Part shown: positions 1-22,000 of the stretch, piece after piece | Numbering within the stretch: position 1 is the first letter of the stretch | Layout: the number at the start of each line of letters is the position of its first letter | NCBI RefSeq assembly: GCF_041381155.1 | Contig: NC_091135.1 | Location: 52,465,997 to 52,529,996 of the forward strand | Origin: Argopecten irradians | Lineage: Eukaryota > Mollusca > Bivalvia > Pectinida > Pectinidae | Length of the DNA: 64,000 bases | Reading direction: 5' to 3' | The notes under the pieces: model-generated | Seen by the model: the letters and a program-made list of their open reading frames with translations, nothing else | The model's database searches: none | Told to the model about the DNA's origin: nothing | Translations under genes and position numbers: made by a program

Positions 1-2022
1 TACAAAAAACCGCTGTCTACATGCTAAATGAAGTATTGACTTTCTAGAGTTGTCTCCCGTTGATAACTTTCTCGTTTACATATTTTGCCAAGTCCGATCG
101 CGAATAGTAACAAAAGCGGTACATTTCACGGTGAGAGCGGGTAAAGTTTTGTGACTTCAAACTGAAATGAGAAGTCATTTCTTTTGATTATTACGCTATA
201 AAACTTAAAACTGGAATTTAACTGTAAGATTTGTGTAAAACAAATGCAGAATTATCTTCACTTTGACAATAGAAACAGCATTTTATCTCATAATTTGGTT
301 CAAAGTCGCAAACGTTATTTGATCTTGAGTCGGACACCAAAAATGTTCAAAACGATCATAAGTCGGACAGTGTATTTTATCATTATACAAGTGAATATAT
401 ATGATATATAGGCATAAACAAGTGCTGTAATAACCCTTTTTTCATAATATAAGTTTAAATCTTTCATCCCTTATTTTTTTTATAAATATTTAATATCTAT
501 TTTTATTTTCTAATCAGTCTTTAAAGTTTCCTTTCAAGTCACCATTGAGATTTTTCTTAAATTTTCAATCAGAATGTATGGCAAAGCACATTTTAGTGGG
601 AAAACGTGTGCAGCCAAATGAATTAATTTTCTATTTCAAAATATATTATATATACACCAAAATTTCTCTTGTTTTATTGGTGGCATTCTGTAATTGTTTT
701 TCGTAAAGCAAAGAAGTGATATCGAGTACGTAATACACGATTATTTTTACTCGTCCATCAAATAGACAATTTTCTCTGACATATAGCAATGGTACATTCA
801 TCTAAAATATCGGCAACACAAGCTAGACAAGAAACTTTAATTTGGGATGGCCATGACTAGCGCGGGAATATGAAATTGTCCATCCAGGCATCCTGGAATT
901 TGGACACAGCGCTTTTGGTTGTATAGTTTTCAATTCTTTTAAAAGTAATTGGAGCAGGTTCTGCATGTGTTTATTAGGAACACCGGAGTTGCTATTGGCC
1001 ATCGTCAATTCATGAAAATGTTTTACTTTGCAAAGGACAAAGTCTCCTAGCATAACTACAAAAAAAATGTACTATATATTTCAGAATTGGTTTAGAGCGA
1101 CAGGCATTTTTCCTTATTCAACTTATGCAACCACGATAAAACACAAACTCAAATTAGGCAAATAGTTTTTTAATGATAAGGCCATTGTTCTGGCTGCTCA
1201 GATGACCGCGTAACATCGATACATAGCGCATGTGGACTGCAGATCCCTTTCGTGGTTTAGTACGTCAGGTTCTAAACTTTTACTAACATTGATAATCTTT
1301 CCCTGCAAGCTTAGAAATAACAGAATATACTTTCAAGGAACATGTTATGTTGAAACATATAACAACCCAATTTCAAGCATTCCATGAAACAAAATCCATG
1401 TTAAATTGACCGCAGTTTCTTTCGTTTTTCAGTCCATGCAATGTCTGCATCTATTTCGTCAGGCTCATATTTGTTATACAAGCTATACCTATTTATTGAT
1501 TTCCCAGAGATAAGTACACGTAAAGTGATCGCCAGGAAGTATAGCCACATCTCGTGCCCGCAAACGCACGTGTATGTATTCGATGTCGGAGCAAACGTAA
1601 TGTTGTAGCATACACAATACAAAATGCAAAGTCATGTGCTGTTTGCTTGACACCTGGCGGTATGTCTATTACCGAAAGTAATATGAACAACAAATTTCTC
1701 ATTTTATGATCAATTACTAATATTTTTTATTCAGAATTGTGTAAAATGTTAACTTAATCCGATTGTCCGACGTAATATCAAAGCAATCTGGACTGTCCGA
1801 CTCAAAGTCAAATGCGTCCGACTCTCGATCGAATTGCAGGTTAGGTACTTTATTTGCTCTGTATTGTATCGTAGGGTAAAAAACGAGAGTATCGAAATGT
1901 AAATATGATGCAGAAAGTGTGCTCTCTCGGACGGTACCCATTACATTAATAATGGTCTTCATATCACGACGTACTACTGTTCTGAACACAAAAGGTGTCC
2001 GACTTACGATCATTTTACCCTA
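1..2022. mobile_element. DNA transposon with GTCCGAC-rich ends (copy A, left end outside window)
   Basis: The right terminus is GTCCGACTTACGATCATTTT followed by ACCCTA, ending near 2022. The matching left terminus, TAGGGTACAGTGAT with AAGTCGGAC, is seen only in copy B at 24336. GTCGGAC or GTCCGAC motifs cluster within 500 bp of both ends (near 332, 360, 1766, 1795, 1818 and 1997), which looks like subterminal transposase-binding repeats. Short ORFs such as 1401-1622 (minus) contain no domain I recognise. It lies inside a hAT-like element and is therefore intronic in PRPF4B. Superfamily not assigned. Confidence 0.6.
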
Positions 2023-2148
2023 CATGTGACCGAATAATCGATTACAAAAATTACTAATCGTTTCAGCCCTAATCAAATATATATATAATGCACCTATACC
2101 AGAAGGCGTTTTGTTAGAGACAGGGCTTCTAATGGAATAAATATGGTA
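2023..2148. mobile_element. Right ends of the two outer nested transposons (copy A)
   Basis: The hAT-like right terminus GTTTCAGCCCT ends at 2070, preceded by AATCGATTAC/ACTAATCG motifs. The outermost right terminus, GGGCTTCTAATGGAATAAAT, ends near 2148. The corresponding left ends appear only for copy B (23465 and 23354). In copy A they would lie left of the window. Confidence 0.55.
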
Positions 2149-2374
2149 ATTAAAAATTGTACATTTCTCTGTGATATACTAAACTGCTGATGGTGAAGGT
2201 AAATTGCACAATATATTTAATGTTTGGATTTCATAATATAATAAATGGCACCAATTATTTCATAATGAGTATAGTAACTAGTATATAAAATTAACAAGTG
2301 GCAAGGAATACTCTCTACACAAAATGAAATCATACAAATTGGTTATTTGTTATCACCTAAAGTAACTGATTTAC

Positions 2375-5300
2375 CTTCCTTTGCATTTTCAGCAGTAACA
2401 TCTTGTAACGCTTTCCGTTTTTTATCCATGGATTCTTCAAAGTCGTATATATCCTCCTCACCAACAAGGTCGTCACTGTCAGAGGATGATGAAGAGTCAC
2501 TACTGCTGTGTGTGGCCTGAGTGTCCCCATCGTCTCCTGTTAGACGACTGTCCTCATTCTCCTCTGTAACTGTGGGTTTCAGTTTCTATGGGGAAATAAA
2601 GATACTTAACTCAAAAATGGTCCCTTCTGAATATATTCAATGGAATGAACTTTGATGACAAATTGACAACCTTTTATCCTGCTTATATTACTGTTACTAT
2701 TTACCTGTAACAAGGCTTCCCTTTCTTTCCTTCTTTTCTCAATCAATGCATCTTCATCATCTTCATCACTAGAGAAATCCAGGTCTAGTCTGAAATGAAA
2801 AGATCATTTCACTGACAGTTTATACTTTATCTCAATTTTTGTTTGTGATAAAATAACAAACTTACAAATGCTTACAGTAACCTATATTTAAAAAAACCCA
2901 CAAAAAACCTGTTTAATCTCTTTCCCATTTCCTTTAGAATAGCACAAGATAATACATTGAAATTTATTTCTGAGTACAAAGAAAACTTACTCTTCATCTG
3001 ATTCCTCTTTGCCCTTGACCATGCCCTCAGATAAGCTACCCTTAAATTTGTCTTCAGGCTTCTCCTTGCTCCTATTGTGTCGGTCACGTGATCTGCTTCG
3101 ACGCCCACGGTGATCTCTCCCTCTGTCACGGTCATAGGCATGCCTATTAAATTTTTAAACTAAACTCATTAGATTAAGATTTTTAATGCAAAACAATTTT
3201 GAAAGGGAATCAAAAGCTTTAGAGAAATAAATCAATATAAATCAATATTGAATTTCCATACAATATATTTCAAAATTCAAATATGAATTATTTCAAATGT
3301 ATTTGATTTTAAAACAACTTTCTCTATTAAAAGATAATGGTTATTATTTTTGTTTTGCTTTTCGCAAATTTTCTTCATTATTTCAAAAACTTTGACAAAT
3401 TTAAGAATAAAAAATCAGTTGTCACATTAATAAAAGCATTTTAACAATGCACATTGCTTTACCTATTCCTCCCTGGAGATGGTCGTCTAAATCGATCCAT
3501 GCGACCAGGTGATCTTCGATCTGGAGATCTTCTTCTAGAGGGTGAAGAGCGCTGTGACGGGGATAATCGTCGTAGAGGAGACCGCCGGATGGGAGAACGT
3601 CGGCCTGGTGAAGAACGTCGACCAGGTGATGAACGTCTGGATGGAGATGGTCGTCGACTAGGAGAGGAACGTCTCAATGGAGAAGATCGACGTAATGGAG
3701 ATCGTCTATCAGGTCGATCTTCTCTTCCCCTTCTCTCATCCAGTCTACTATTTTCCCTGTTGATATAAGAACAATTTTGTTTGATGGAAATTCTTCAACA
3801 CATTTGTATACAACCTTCAGTTACTTTGTTATTTACCCAGTATAAATGCAAAAACAAATGCATATTTAAAACTTGGCACCAACTTCAAAATAGGTTTAAA
3901 TGACTGTACAGCTCAAAAGTATAAAAAGAACAACATACTCCATTCTGACACCTTTGACTTAATTTCTATCAGAGGTCCAGCAGTGCCACCAAGGTATAGT
4001 TATATGAATATTGTAGCTATCTTGATAACTATTCATCACATCAAAGTGCCAAGGCCACTCATAGATGCTGTGAATGAAGGACTCAAACAAAGGAATAAAG
4101 AAATTGGTTTTTCATTTAAATATAGAATTTAGTAAACTATACATAAGTGTGCAGTGTTGAATTTTGGAGTTTAATAAAAAACAAGAGGCCCATGGGCCTT
4201 AACGGTCATCTGACTCATGGCACAAAACAACAAAGTCACAGTATAAAGTATTGGTTAACGATTAATAAAAACAATACAAGGAACTCCTTAGTTGAATATG
4301 TAAGTTTCTGAAATAGGTAAATGTCATTTGTTGAACAAACTTGGTAGCCCTTCATCCATATATGAGTGTAACCCAAATCAAGGATTAATGTAAGGAGGAG
4401 TCAGATTTTAAAGCCAAATTTCAGCAAAGCTCCCATTTTGGACCTCCGCTGTACTATCCCAATGGGTCTTAGCTCGGTCCTTTATAAAATATGATTGTCC
4501 TCACCTAAAGTTCTAAAGTTGAATAACTTATTATCCTGAGATAACTGTAATAAATTTTATTTCTAAATTATTTTTGAAATAACGATTTCAACAACAATGA
4601 AACCGTTCAGAATCTGAGTATCATTTTTTTTATAATTCTTTATTAATTACTAAATTATCAATATCATCAATGTCTCTTCAAAGACAATAAAATAATAAGT
4701 AAACATTTTCGTATCTTAATATCCACTTAACACTGAAGAATATTTTCGGAAAAATATATTACCATTTCCGGATATGTTTTGGTTTCCTTTTTAGAAAACT
4801 AATATGGGTTGCTTTGACGACTTTTGACAAATAAATCATGGCCAGATACTTTTGCCAAATAAAAGGTACATTATTTCATTACGTATATCACTCAGATTTC
4901 TTTTAAATTCACAAGAACGCTAGCCGTTAACATCAAGAAAACTTCATGTAATGTATCGGACTTTAGCAAGTCTTCCTAACAGTAACTGGTTGGCGAGATA
5001 TTATCGTGCAGAACACTTATCGTGAGTTTTGCTTTGCCGACTTTTGACTTATAATAAAACATGGCCATATACGTTTGTCAAGTAAAGGGTACATTATTTG
5101 GTTACTTATAACAGTCAAATTTCTTTTGAATTCATAAGAACGCTATCATCAAGAAAACTTCCTGCAATACATCGGACTTTAGCAAGTCTTCATAAGGCTA
5201 CCGTACATTACACGGCAATATAAGTTCATTTGTCACTTTAAGTTGCTCGTACATAAATAGATCTATATTATCATTATATTTTGTAAGTTTATGTTGATAG

Positions 5301-8300
5301 ATTTGGTACTTTTTCCCTTTCAATATACCGCAGTTGTCGATAAACAAAAGACAGAACTCCCAGTGACAGATCAAGGGAGGAGGCACGTACTCAAAACTAT
5401 TAACTTTTACTGCGCAATAATATCTCAGATATAGTTCGTCAATACAACCAACACAAACAAGAGGCCCATGGGCCTTAACGGTCATCTGACTCATTGCACA
5501 AAACAACAAAGTCACAGTATAAAGTATTGGTTAACGATTAACAAAAACAATACAATATAAGGAGGAGTCAAATTTTAAAGCCAAATTTCAGCAAAGCTTC
5601 CATTTTGGACATCCGCCATACTATCCCCATGGGTCTTAGCTCAGTCTTTTATAAAATATGATTGTCCTCAACTAAAGTACCCCTTCTGAATCAATTAAAA
5701 CCCCTATAGACCAATTTTCCTTGAGATCGGAGACTGAAACCTGAAAACAGGAAGTGGGCCAGCGGCCATCTTTGAATACCAAAATCTTTATGAAAATTTT
5801 TGCATGTTGTTCGGCATCAATTTAAATCCCTATAGACCAATTTTCACTGAGATCGGAGACCGAAATCTGAAAACAGGAAGTGGGTCAGCTAAAATTAAGA
5901 AAATTTCCCCTTTTGGGGCCCCACCCCTCAGCCCCTAGGGGTCGGACCAGACCCATTTATATAAAATATGATTTTCATTCCCCAATGATGTTCCACACCA
6001 AATATGGATGAAATTCATCCAAGGAGGAGTAGAATTCAAAAGCTTAAATTAAGAAAATTTCCCCTTTTTAGGCCCCGCCCCTCTGCCCCTAGGGGTCAGA
6101 CCTATTTCATTCATATAAAATATGATTGTTCTTCCCCAATGATATTTTACACCAAATATAGATGAAATCCATTCAAGGATGAAGGAGGAGTAGGATTGTA
6201 AAGCTAAAATTAAGAAAATTTGCCCCTTTTTTGGGCCCCATCCCTCAGCCCCTAGGGGTCGGACCAGGCTCATTTATATAAAATATGATTGTCCTTCCCC
6301 AATGATGTTTCACACCAAATATGGATGAAATCCATCCAAGGATAAAGGAGGAGTAGGATCTAGCTTAAATTAAGAAAATTTGCCCTTTTGGAGCCCCGCC
6401 CCTCTGCTCCTAGGGGTCGGATCTATCTCATTTATATAAAATATGATTGTCCTTTCCCAATGATGTTTCACACCAAATATGGATGAACTCCATTCAAGGA
6501 TGGAGGAGGAGTAGATTTTAAAGCTTAAATTAAGAAAATTTGCCCTTTTGGGGCCCCACCCCTCAGCCCCTAGGGGTCGGACCAGGCTCATTTATATAAA
6601 ATATGATTGTCCTTCCCCAATTATGTTTCACACCAAATATGGATGAAACCCATTAAAGGATGAAAGAGGAGTAGGATTTTAAAGCTCAAATTAAGAAATT
6701 TTGCCCTTTTGGGGCCCCACCCCTCAGCCCCTAGGGGTCGGACCAGGCTCATTTATATAAAATATGATTGTCCTTCCCCAATGATGTTTCACACCAAATA
6801 TGGATGTAATCCGCTCTAGGGTTAAGGAGGAGAAGGCTTTTGTATAAATAGTCTTACGCACGGCGCACGGTGGATGGCGCACGACGACGGACGAAACATG
6901 ATGACAATAGGTCATTTTGCAGTTACCTTCCTAACATTTGATTACAATAATAGATCATTAGCATGAATTACGTAAAATTTAAGTAAACATACACAATCTA
7001 AAATCCACCAAAAGTCTGTCGCGGTGGAAGACATCGAGGAAGGCGTTGTTCGTGATTTTCGGGAGACCAGTGTTCTCGGAGTAATACAAATATCATTGAG
7101 TCCCAACTGAACACTTAAAACACTCCATCAATGGTGTATACGTATGTACAAATTCTACGTCTGTGGTTTTGAATATTGGGGTTTCATTTTTTCATACCAT
7201 TAAGTACTACATGAAATGAACAAAACAACTTTTAATTTTCATCGCGGAGTGGTTTCATTGTTTTGATGTGCACAGGCTCTGCGAGCGTACCTAAGAATGC
7301 TGTTGCACAGCATCAATAATCTGCCTGATATCCAGTGATTTCGCCCATGTAAAATTTTTTTGTATGTCACTAGTGTAATATGACCTAAATGATGTGACGT
7401 CACCATTACGGCGGGACAAATTGCGACCTCTGGTGGATTTTCGGAATACATTTTGACGTGAAATTCTTTGTTATGTAGGTATTTGTAGTTATGTGATAAA
7501 ATCTCTTAAATTTGTGTTCATTTCATATGAGATTTTATGAAACTCGTCTTTGAAGTTTTATTTTTTGCTAGCCAAGGCTCGCAAAAATATAAACTTCTTA
7601 AACCCATTTCATAAAACCTCATATGAAATGATCACTAATGTAAGATCTATATATTTTCACTGCATTTTAATTTGACCTTTTGAAAAATATTTTCCTTCAA
7701 ATTATCAGCTTTACTGAACTTTCCTTTGAAAATGGAAATTAAGAAGATCTTCTCTGATACCTCATAACAGCCTTACCTGCGAGGTGAGATGTCCCTCTCC
7801 TTAGATCTTCGCCGGACAGGTGACCTACTTGATGGTCTACTGCGTTGCATCCTATGTGGCCTATCATCACGTTCACTCCTATTATCACGATCCCTATCTG
7901 TACTATGATTGTCATGTCTCCCTTTTGGAGATTTACTTCTTGATACTTTCTTTCTATTGGAGTCCTTTTTCTCTCTATTTTTCCTGTCTTTGCTTTCATT
8001 TCTTATATGACTACTATCACCCTTTTTACTCCTCTTAATACCAGAGTTAGATTTCTTTACATTTTCTACACCAGTAATTTCAATATCTGAATTTTCTTCA
8101 GCTTCTTCTGCTGCCTCTTTTGCTTTATTTGCCAATGCCATTTCTAACATTTGCCATTCCCGCCTTTTCGCTTTCTCTGCCTTTGTTTCCTCGTGATCGA
8201 CCTCTCCCTCTTCTTCCTCTTCCTCACTATCTGCATAACCTTGTGCAATAAGGTTCATAGAATTAACCATGGAATCATCGCCCTCAGAATTTAAAACTGC

Positions 8301-9109
8301 TTTAAGAGCTTCCCGGGCAGCTTCAAGTTTTTCTAAATCACTGTCTTCAAGTCGCATTTTCTTTTTAGGATTAGGATTTTCTTCTAAAGGTGTTTTATCA
8401 GCTTTATGTTTCTTTCGTTTATGTTTATGCTTATGGCGATCACTTCCATGTTTGTGTTTATGTTTATGTTTGTGTTTGTGTTTTTTCTTATCCTTTTTTG
8501 ATGTATGTGTTGATTGTTTGATGTGTGCTTCACTCTTTACTTCTCCTGCATCTTCTTCACTGCTAGTTGTCTCCCCTTCGCTGAAATATACAGACAAATA
8601 TAAACACAGGGCCAAAAGTACACTAACTGGATAAGAAGTAATTTCTATTGGCCATTTGTAGATAATGCATATCCGGATTCCAATGAAATGAAAATATTTT
8701 GTTACTCTCGTTATTTCCCTCAATATAAAGATCATCATCAGAGAGGGCTAATGAAAGTTTAGAATATTATGATATACAATATACATAGCTTCCATACTTT
8801 TCTTTTATAGATGATAACATTTACCATTTATCGAACGAAAATGTTATTTTAGGAAAGTAGAATGTGCTTTTTCATTTCTAGGCTTAAGCTTAATCATCGA
8901 TTCATAATCCCATGCCACTGTACACTTGTTAAAAGCGTGTTTCGAGTCGAATTAATACGCAACAATATTAAACCGATTATCTTCGAACACCCTGTATACA
9001 TAAAATATTATCTTCTTACGGAATATTGATACTGAAAGAAGTGTAAACGCTTGAAATACCTAAAATTTTCTTTATATTCGCTGTCCACAAGGCCTGCTCC
9101 GTTCGCCAT
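2375..9109 (-). CDS. PRPF4B: PRP4 pre-mRNA splicing kinase, N-terminal exons 1-6 (copy A, partial)
   Basis: Nuclear serine/threonine kinase that acts on the spliceosome (tri-snRNP/B complex). Six exons join in frame: 9060-9109 (start ATG at 9109), 7777-8580, 3463-3756, 2991-3143, 2705-2789 and 2375-2585, all with AG/GT boundaries, giving about 532 residues. Residues 1-17 begin MANGAGLVDSEYKENF. Exon 2 (17-285) carries the Lys/His repeat (KHKHKHKHKH) and then SMNLIAQGYADSEEEEEEGE, matching the human GLILQGYESGSEEEGE block. Exon 3 (285-383) is an RS domain of RRSSPGRRSSP-type repeats. Exon 4 contains EDKFKGSLSEGM, which is diagnostic of PRPF4B. Exon 5 contains DEDALIEKRRKEREALLQ, and exon 6 an acidic/Ser tract and EDIYDFEESMDKK. 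The C-terminal kinase domain lies beyond the left edge, so this is probably the complete copy. The assignment is by remembered family sequence. Confidence 0.9.
2586..3462. other. PRPF4B introns 3-5 (copy A)
   Basis: Short AT-rich introns separating exons 3 to 6. I see nothing beyond splice signals and low-complexity A/T. Confidence 0.6.
4181..4540 (+). repeat. Interspersed bivalve-type repeat, AAGAGGCCCATGGGCCT family (copy A, fragment)
   Basis: Starts ACAAGAGGCCCATGGGCCTT, followed by AACGGTCATCTGACTC. It contains a GGAGGAGTCAGATTTTAAAG block shared with the larger element at 5454. The 3' end is unclear. It sits in PRPF4B intron 2. From memory this is an abundant non-autonomous family in bivalves. 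Confidence 0.6.
4810..5192. repeat. Two diverged ~165-bp direct repeats (copy A)
   Basis: The block 4810-4975 (TTGACGACTTTTGACAAATA to CGGACTTTAGCAAGTCTTCC) recurs at 5030-5192 with many substitutions but the same order of motifs (GACTTTTGAC, CATGGCCA, GGTACATTATTT, ATCAAGAAAACTTC, TCGGACTTTAGCAAGTCTTC). An old local duplication inside PRPF4B intron 2. Confidence 0.6.
5454..6912 (+). repeat. AAGAGGCCCATGGGCCT element with internal ~160-bp tandem array, 6 units (copy A)
   Basis: It opens with ACAAGAGGCCCATGGGCCTT at 5454 and closes with a GACGACGGACGAAACATGAT tail near 6900. Between them, about six 156-162-bp units start near 5890, 6046, 6208, 6367, 6528 and 6690. Each carries AATTAAGAAAATTTGCCCTT, GGGGCCCCACCCCTCAGCCC, TAGGGGTCGGACC and TTTATATAAAATATGATTGT. 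Repeated 63-74-residue minus-strand ORFs in it are by-products of the repeat. Copy B has one more unit. Confidence 0.8.
6913..7516. other. PRPF4B intron 2, remaining sequence (copy A)
   Basis: Intronic sequence between the tandem-repeat element and the foldback at 7517. I see no conserved coding or RNA feature. A short ORF on the minus strand (7239-7451) has no recognisable domain. Confidence 0.5.
7517..7632. mobile_element. Small foldback element or MITE (copy A)
   Basis: The arms TTCATTTCATATGAGATTTT and CCTCATATGAAATGATCA are inverted around about 70 bp containing TTTTTGCTAGCCAAGGC. Lies in PRPF4B intron 2, 145 bp from exon 2. No target duplication is evident. Confidence 0.55.
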
Positions 9110-9335
9110 TTTCCTTCGTTTGGAAATCGTTCTTTAGAGCACTCTGGATTTTAGATGCGTTGTATAAAACATCCAGAGAGGTACCGAAAGTAAATGTGGT
9201 CAACTTCCTGTGATGACGTCATAGATCACAGGAACAGAAGCGAACCATTTTGACGCATTATTCACAGGCAGCTCGTCTCGTCTTTGTTTACAGCTGTCAC
9301 TAGTTGGTTGTCTGACACTTTAGGTCATCTCCAAG
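9110..9335. promoter_or_regulatory. Bidirectional PRPF4B/GABARAPL2 promoter (copy A)
   Basis: Only 226 bp separate the two divergent start codons. The stretch contains a full CRE, TGACGTCA (9214-9221), inside a symmetrical module: TTCCTGTGAT (9205-9214) and its exact reverse complement ATCACAGGAA (9225-9234). ETS-type cores (TTCC/GGAA) thus flank the CRE. No TATA box stands in an obvious position for either gene. ETS plus CRE/ATF sites are typical of housekeeping divergent promoters (family knowledge). Actual factor use is inference. Confidence 0.7.
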
Positions 9336-15266
<5,931 letters not shown>

Positions 15267-15408
15267 CCTTTAACCTCACATTCACTTTATCCATATTAAA
15301 ATCAGGTTTAAGATAAAAGTTTTACCATTACTATTAGAAAAATCCATATTAAAATCAGATTTAAGATAAAAGTTTTACCATTACTGTTAGAAAATTTGAA
15401 GCAAATAA
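15267..15408 (+). other. GABARAPL2 3'UTR, truncated (copy A)
   Basis: Matches the first 142 bp of the copy-B 3'UTR, including two tandem ~53-bp blocks (CATATTAAAATCAGGTTTAA...). It stops abruptly at 15408, so the AATAAA site used by copy B is missing. The next plus-strand AATAAA is at about 16193, inside antisense PRPF4B sequence. Confidence 0.75.
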
Positions 15409-18678
<3,270 letters not shown>

Positions 18679-19083
18679 CTGTGGATTAGACAAAAAAGAA
18701 CTAAACTTTGTTATTATTTTACACAGTCTTATGGATAGTATAAAATTTACTACAGTATTTTAGAAGGTAAGCTTGACACTTTAACCTTGAAATATTTTAT
18801 ATATATGTATATGCCTTATTTTACAAGACCCCAAAGCTAATGTATTTATTTTTCATATTGAAATAATACAATGAATATTGATATAAAAAGACATACAGAA
18901 TTTTACAGTGTACTGTTGCACATATATATATCTATAGCATAAGGTTTCAAAAGCTAAAGAAAAAATTCATATCTCTGGGTAATTTTTTTCAATTGCTGAA
19001 CACTATTAACTTTATATAAAATGCTGATATGAAAGTAAGGCTTCACAGCTTCAGCAATTCTTGATTAATGGTTATGATAATTG

Positions 19084-22000
19084 TGAAATGTTCCCATTAC
19101 TGATCATTATAACATGTAAATGTTCCCATTACTGATCAGTATAACATGGAAATGTTCCCATTACTGATCAGTTTATGTAAATGTTCCCATTTCTGATCAG
19201 TATAACATGTAAATGTTCCCATTACTGATCACTACAACATGTAAATGTTCCCATTACTGATCACTATAACATGTAAATGTTCTCATTACTGATCAGTATA
19301 ACATGTAAATGTTCCCATTACTGATCATTATAACATGTAAATGTTCCCATTACTGATCAGTATAACATGTAAATGTTCCCATTACTGATCAGTATAACAT
19401 GTAAATGTTCTCATTACTGATCAGTATAACATGTAAATGTTCCCATTACTGATCAGTTTATGTAAATGTTCCCATTACTGATCACAATAACATGTAAATG
19501 TTCCCATTACTGATCACTATAACATGTAAATGTTCCCATTACTGATCAGTATATAACATGTAAATATTCCTATTACTGATCAATATAACATGTAAATGTT
19601 CCCATTAACTGATCAGTATAACATGTAAATATTCCTATTACTGATCATTTTATGTAAAATGTTCCCATTACTGATCAATATAACATGTAAATGTTCCCAT
19701 TACTGATCAGTATAACATGTAAATGTTCCCATTACTGATCAGTATATAACATGTAAATGTTCCCATTACTGATCAGTATAACATGTAAATGTTCCCATTA
19801 CTGATCAGTATAACATGTAAATGTTCCCATTACTGATCAGTATAACATGTAAATGTTTCCATTACTGATCACTATAACATGTAAATGTTCCCATTACTGA
19901 TCACTATAACATGTAAATGTTCCCATTTCTGATCACTATAACATGTAAATGTTCCCATTACTGATCAGTATAACATGTAAATGTTCCCATTACTGATCAG
20001 TATAACATGTAAATGTTCCCATTACTGATCACTATAACATGTAAATGTTCCCATTACTGATCACTACAACATGTAAATGTTCCCATTACTGATCAGTATA
20101 ACATGTAAATGTTCTCATTACTGATCAGTATAACATGTAAATGTTCCCATTACTGATCAGTATAAACATGTAAATGTTCCCATTTCTGATCATTATAACA
20201 TGTAAATGTTCCCATTACTGATCAGTATAACATGTAAATGTTCCCATTACTGATCAGTATAACATGTAAATGTTCCCATTTCTGATCACTATAACATGTA
20301 AATGTTCCCATTACTGATCACTATAACATGTAAATGTTCCCATTACTGATCACTATAAACATGTAAATGTTCCCATTACTGATCAGTATAACATGTAAAT
20401 GTTCCCATTGCTGATCAGAATAACATGTAAATGTTCCCATTACTGATCAGTATAACATGTAAATGTTCCCATTGTTGATCAGTATAACATGTAAATGTTC
20501 CCATTACTGATCACTATAACATTTAAATGTTCCCATTACTGATCAATATAACATGTAAATGTTTCCCATTTCTGATCAGTATAACATGTAAATGTTCCCA
20601 TTACTGATTACTATAACATGTTAATGTTCCCATTACTAATAAGTATAACATGTAAATGTTCCCATTATACTGATCACTATAAATGTAAATGTTCCCATTA
20701 CTGATTACTATAACATGTAAATGTTCCCATTACTGATAAGTATAACATGTAAATGTTCCCATTACTGATTACTATAACATGTTAATGTTCCCATTACTGA
20801 TCACTATAAATGTAAAATGTTCCCATTACTGATTACTATAACATGTAAATGTTCCCATTACTGATAAGTATAACATGTAAATGTTCCCATTACTGATTAC
20901 TATAACATGTTAATGTTCCCATTACTGATCAGTATAACATGTTAATGTTCCCATTACTGATCAGTATAACATGTAAATGTTCCCATTACTGATTACTATA
21001 AACATGTAAATGTTCCCATTACAGATCAGTATAACATGTAAATGTTCCATTACTGATCACTATAACATGTAAATGTTCCCATTACTGATCAGTTTATGTA
21101 AATGTTCCCATTACTGATCACAATAAAATGTAAATGTTCCCATTACTGATCACTATAACATGTAAATGTTCCCATTACTGATCACAATAACATGTAAATG
21201 TTCCCATTACTGATCAATATAACATGTAAATGTTCCCATTGCTGATGAGTATAACATGTAAATATTCTCATTACTGATCATTTTATGTAAATGTTCCCAT
21301 TACTGATCAGTATAACATGTAAATGTTCCCATTACTGATCAATATAACATGTAAATGTTCCCATTACTGATCACTATAACATGTAAATGTTCCTATTGCT
21401 GATCACTATAACATGTAAATATTCTCATTACTGATCATTTTATGTAAATGTTCCCATTACTGATCAGTATAACATGGAAATGTTCCCATTACTGATCAAT
21501 ATAACATGTAAATGTTCCCATTACTGATCAGTATAACATGTAAATGTTCCCATTACTGATCAGTATAACATGTAAATATTCCTATTACTGACCATTTTAT
21601 GTAAATGTTCCCATTACTGATCAGTATAATCAGTATAACATGTAAATGTTCCCATTACTGATCAATATAACATGTAAATGTTCCCATTACTGATCAGTAT
21701 AACATGTAAATGTTCCAATTACCTTTCAGTATAACATGTAAATGTTCCCATTACTGATCACTATAACATGTAAATGTTCCCATTACTGATCACTATAACA
21801 TGTAAATGTTCCCATTACTGATCAGTATAACATATAAATGTTCCCATTACTGATCATTATAACATGTAAATGTTCCCATTACTGATCAGTATAACATGTA
21901 AATGTTCCCATTACTGATCAGTATAACATGTAGATGTTCCCATTACTGATCAGTATAACATGTAAATGTTCCCATTACTGATCAGTATAACATGTAAATG

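Noticed and set aside
3454-3768. 104-residue plus-strand ORF rich in Arg/Asp/Gly/Glu
   Set aside because: Antisense shadow of the PRPF4B RS-repeat exon; the same shadow occurs in copy B (27880-28194).
6049-6915. Series of similar 63-74-residue minus-strand ORFs
   Set aside because: They arise from the 160-bp tandem repeat, and their copies vary with unit number. No domain.
8269-8634. 121-residue plus-strand ORF with Leu/Cys repeats
   Set aside because: Antisense of the PRPF4B Lys/His-repeat exon; repeated at 32858-33223.
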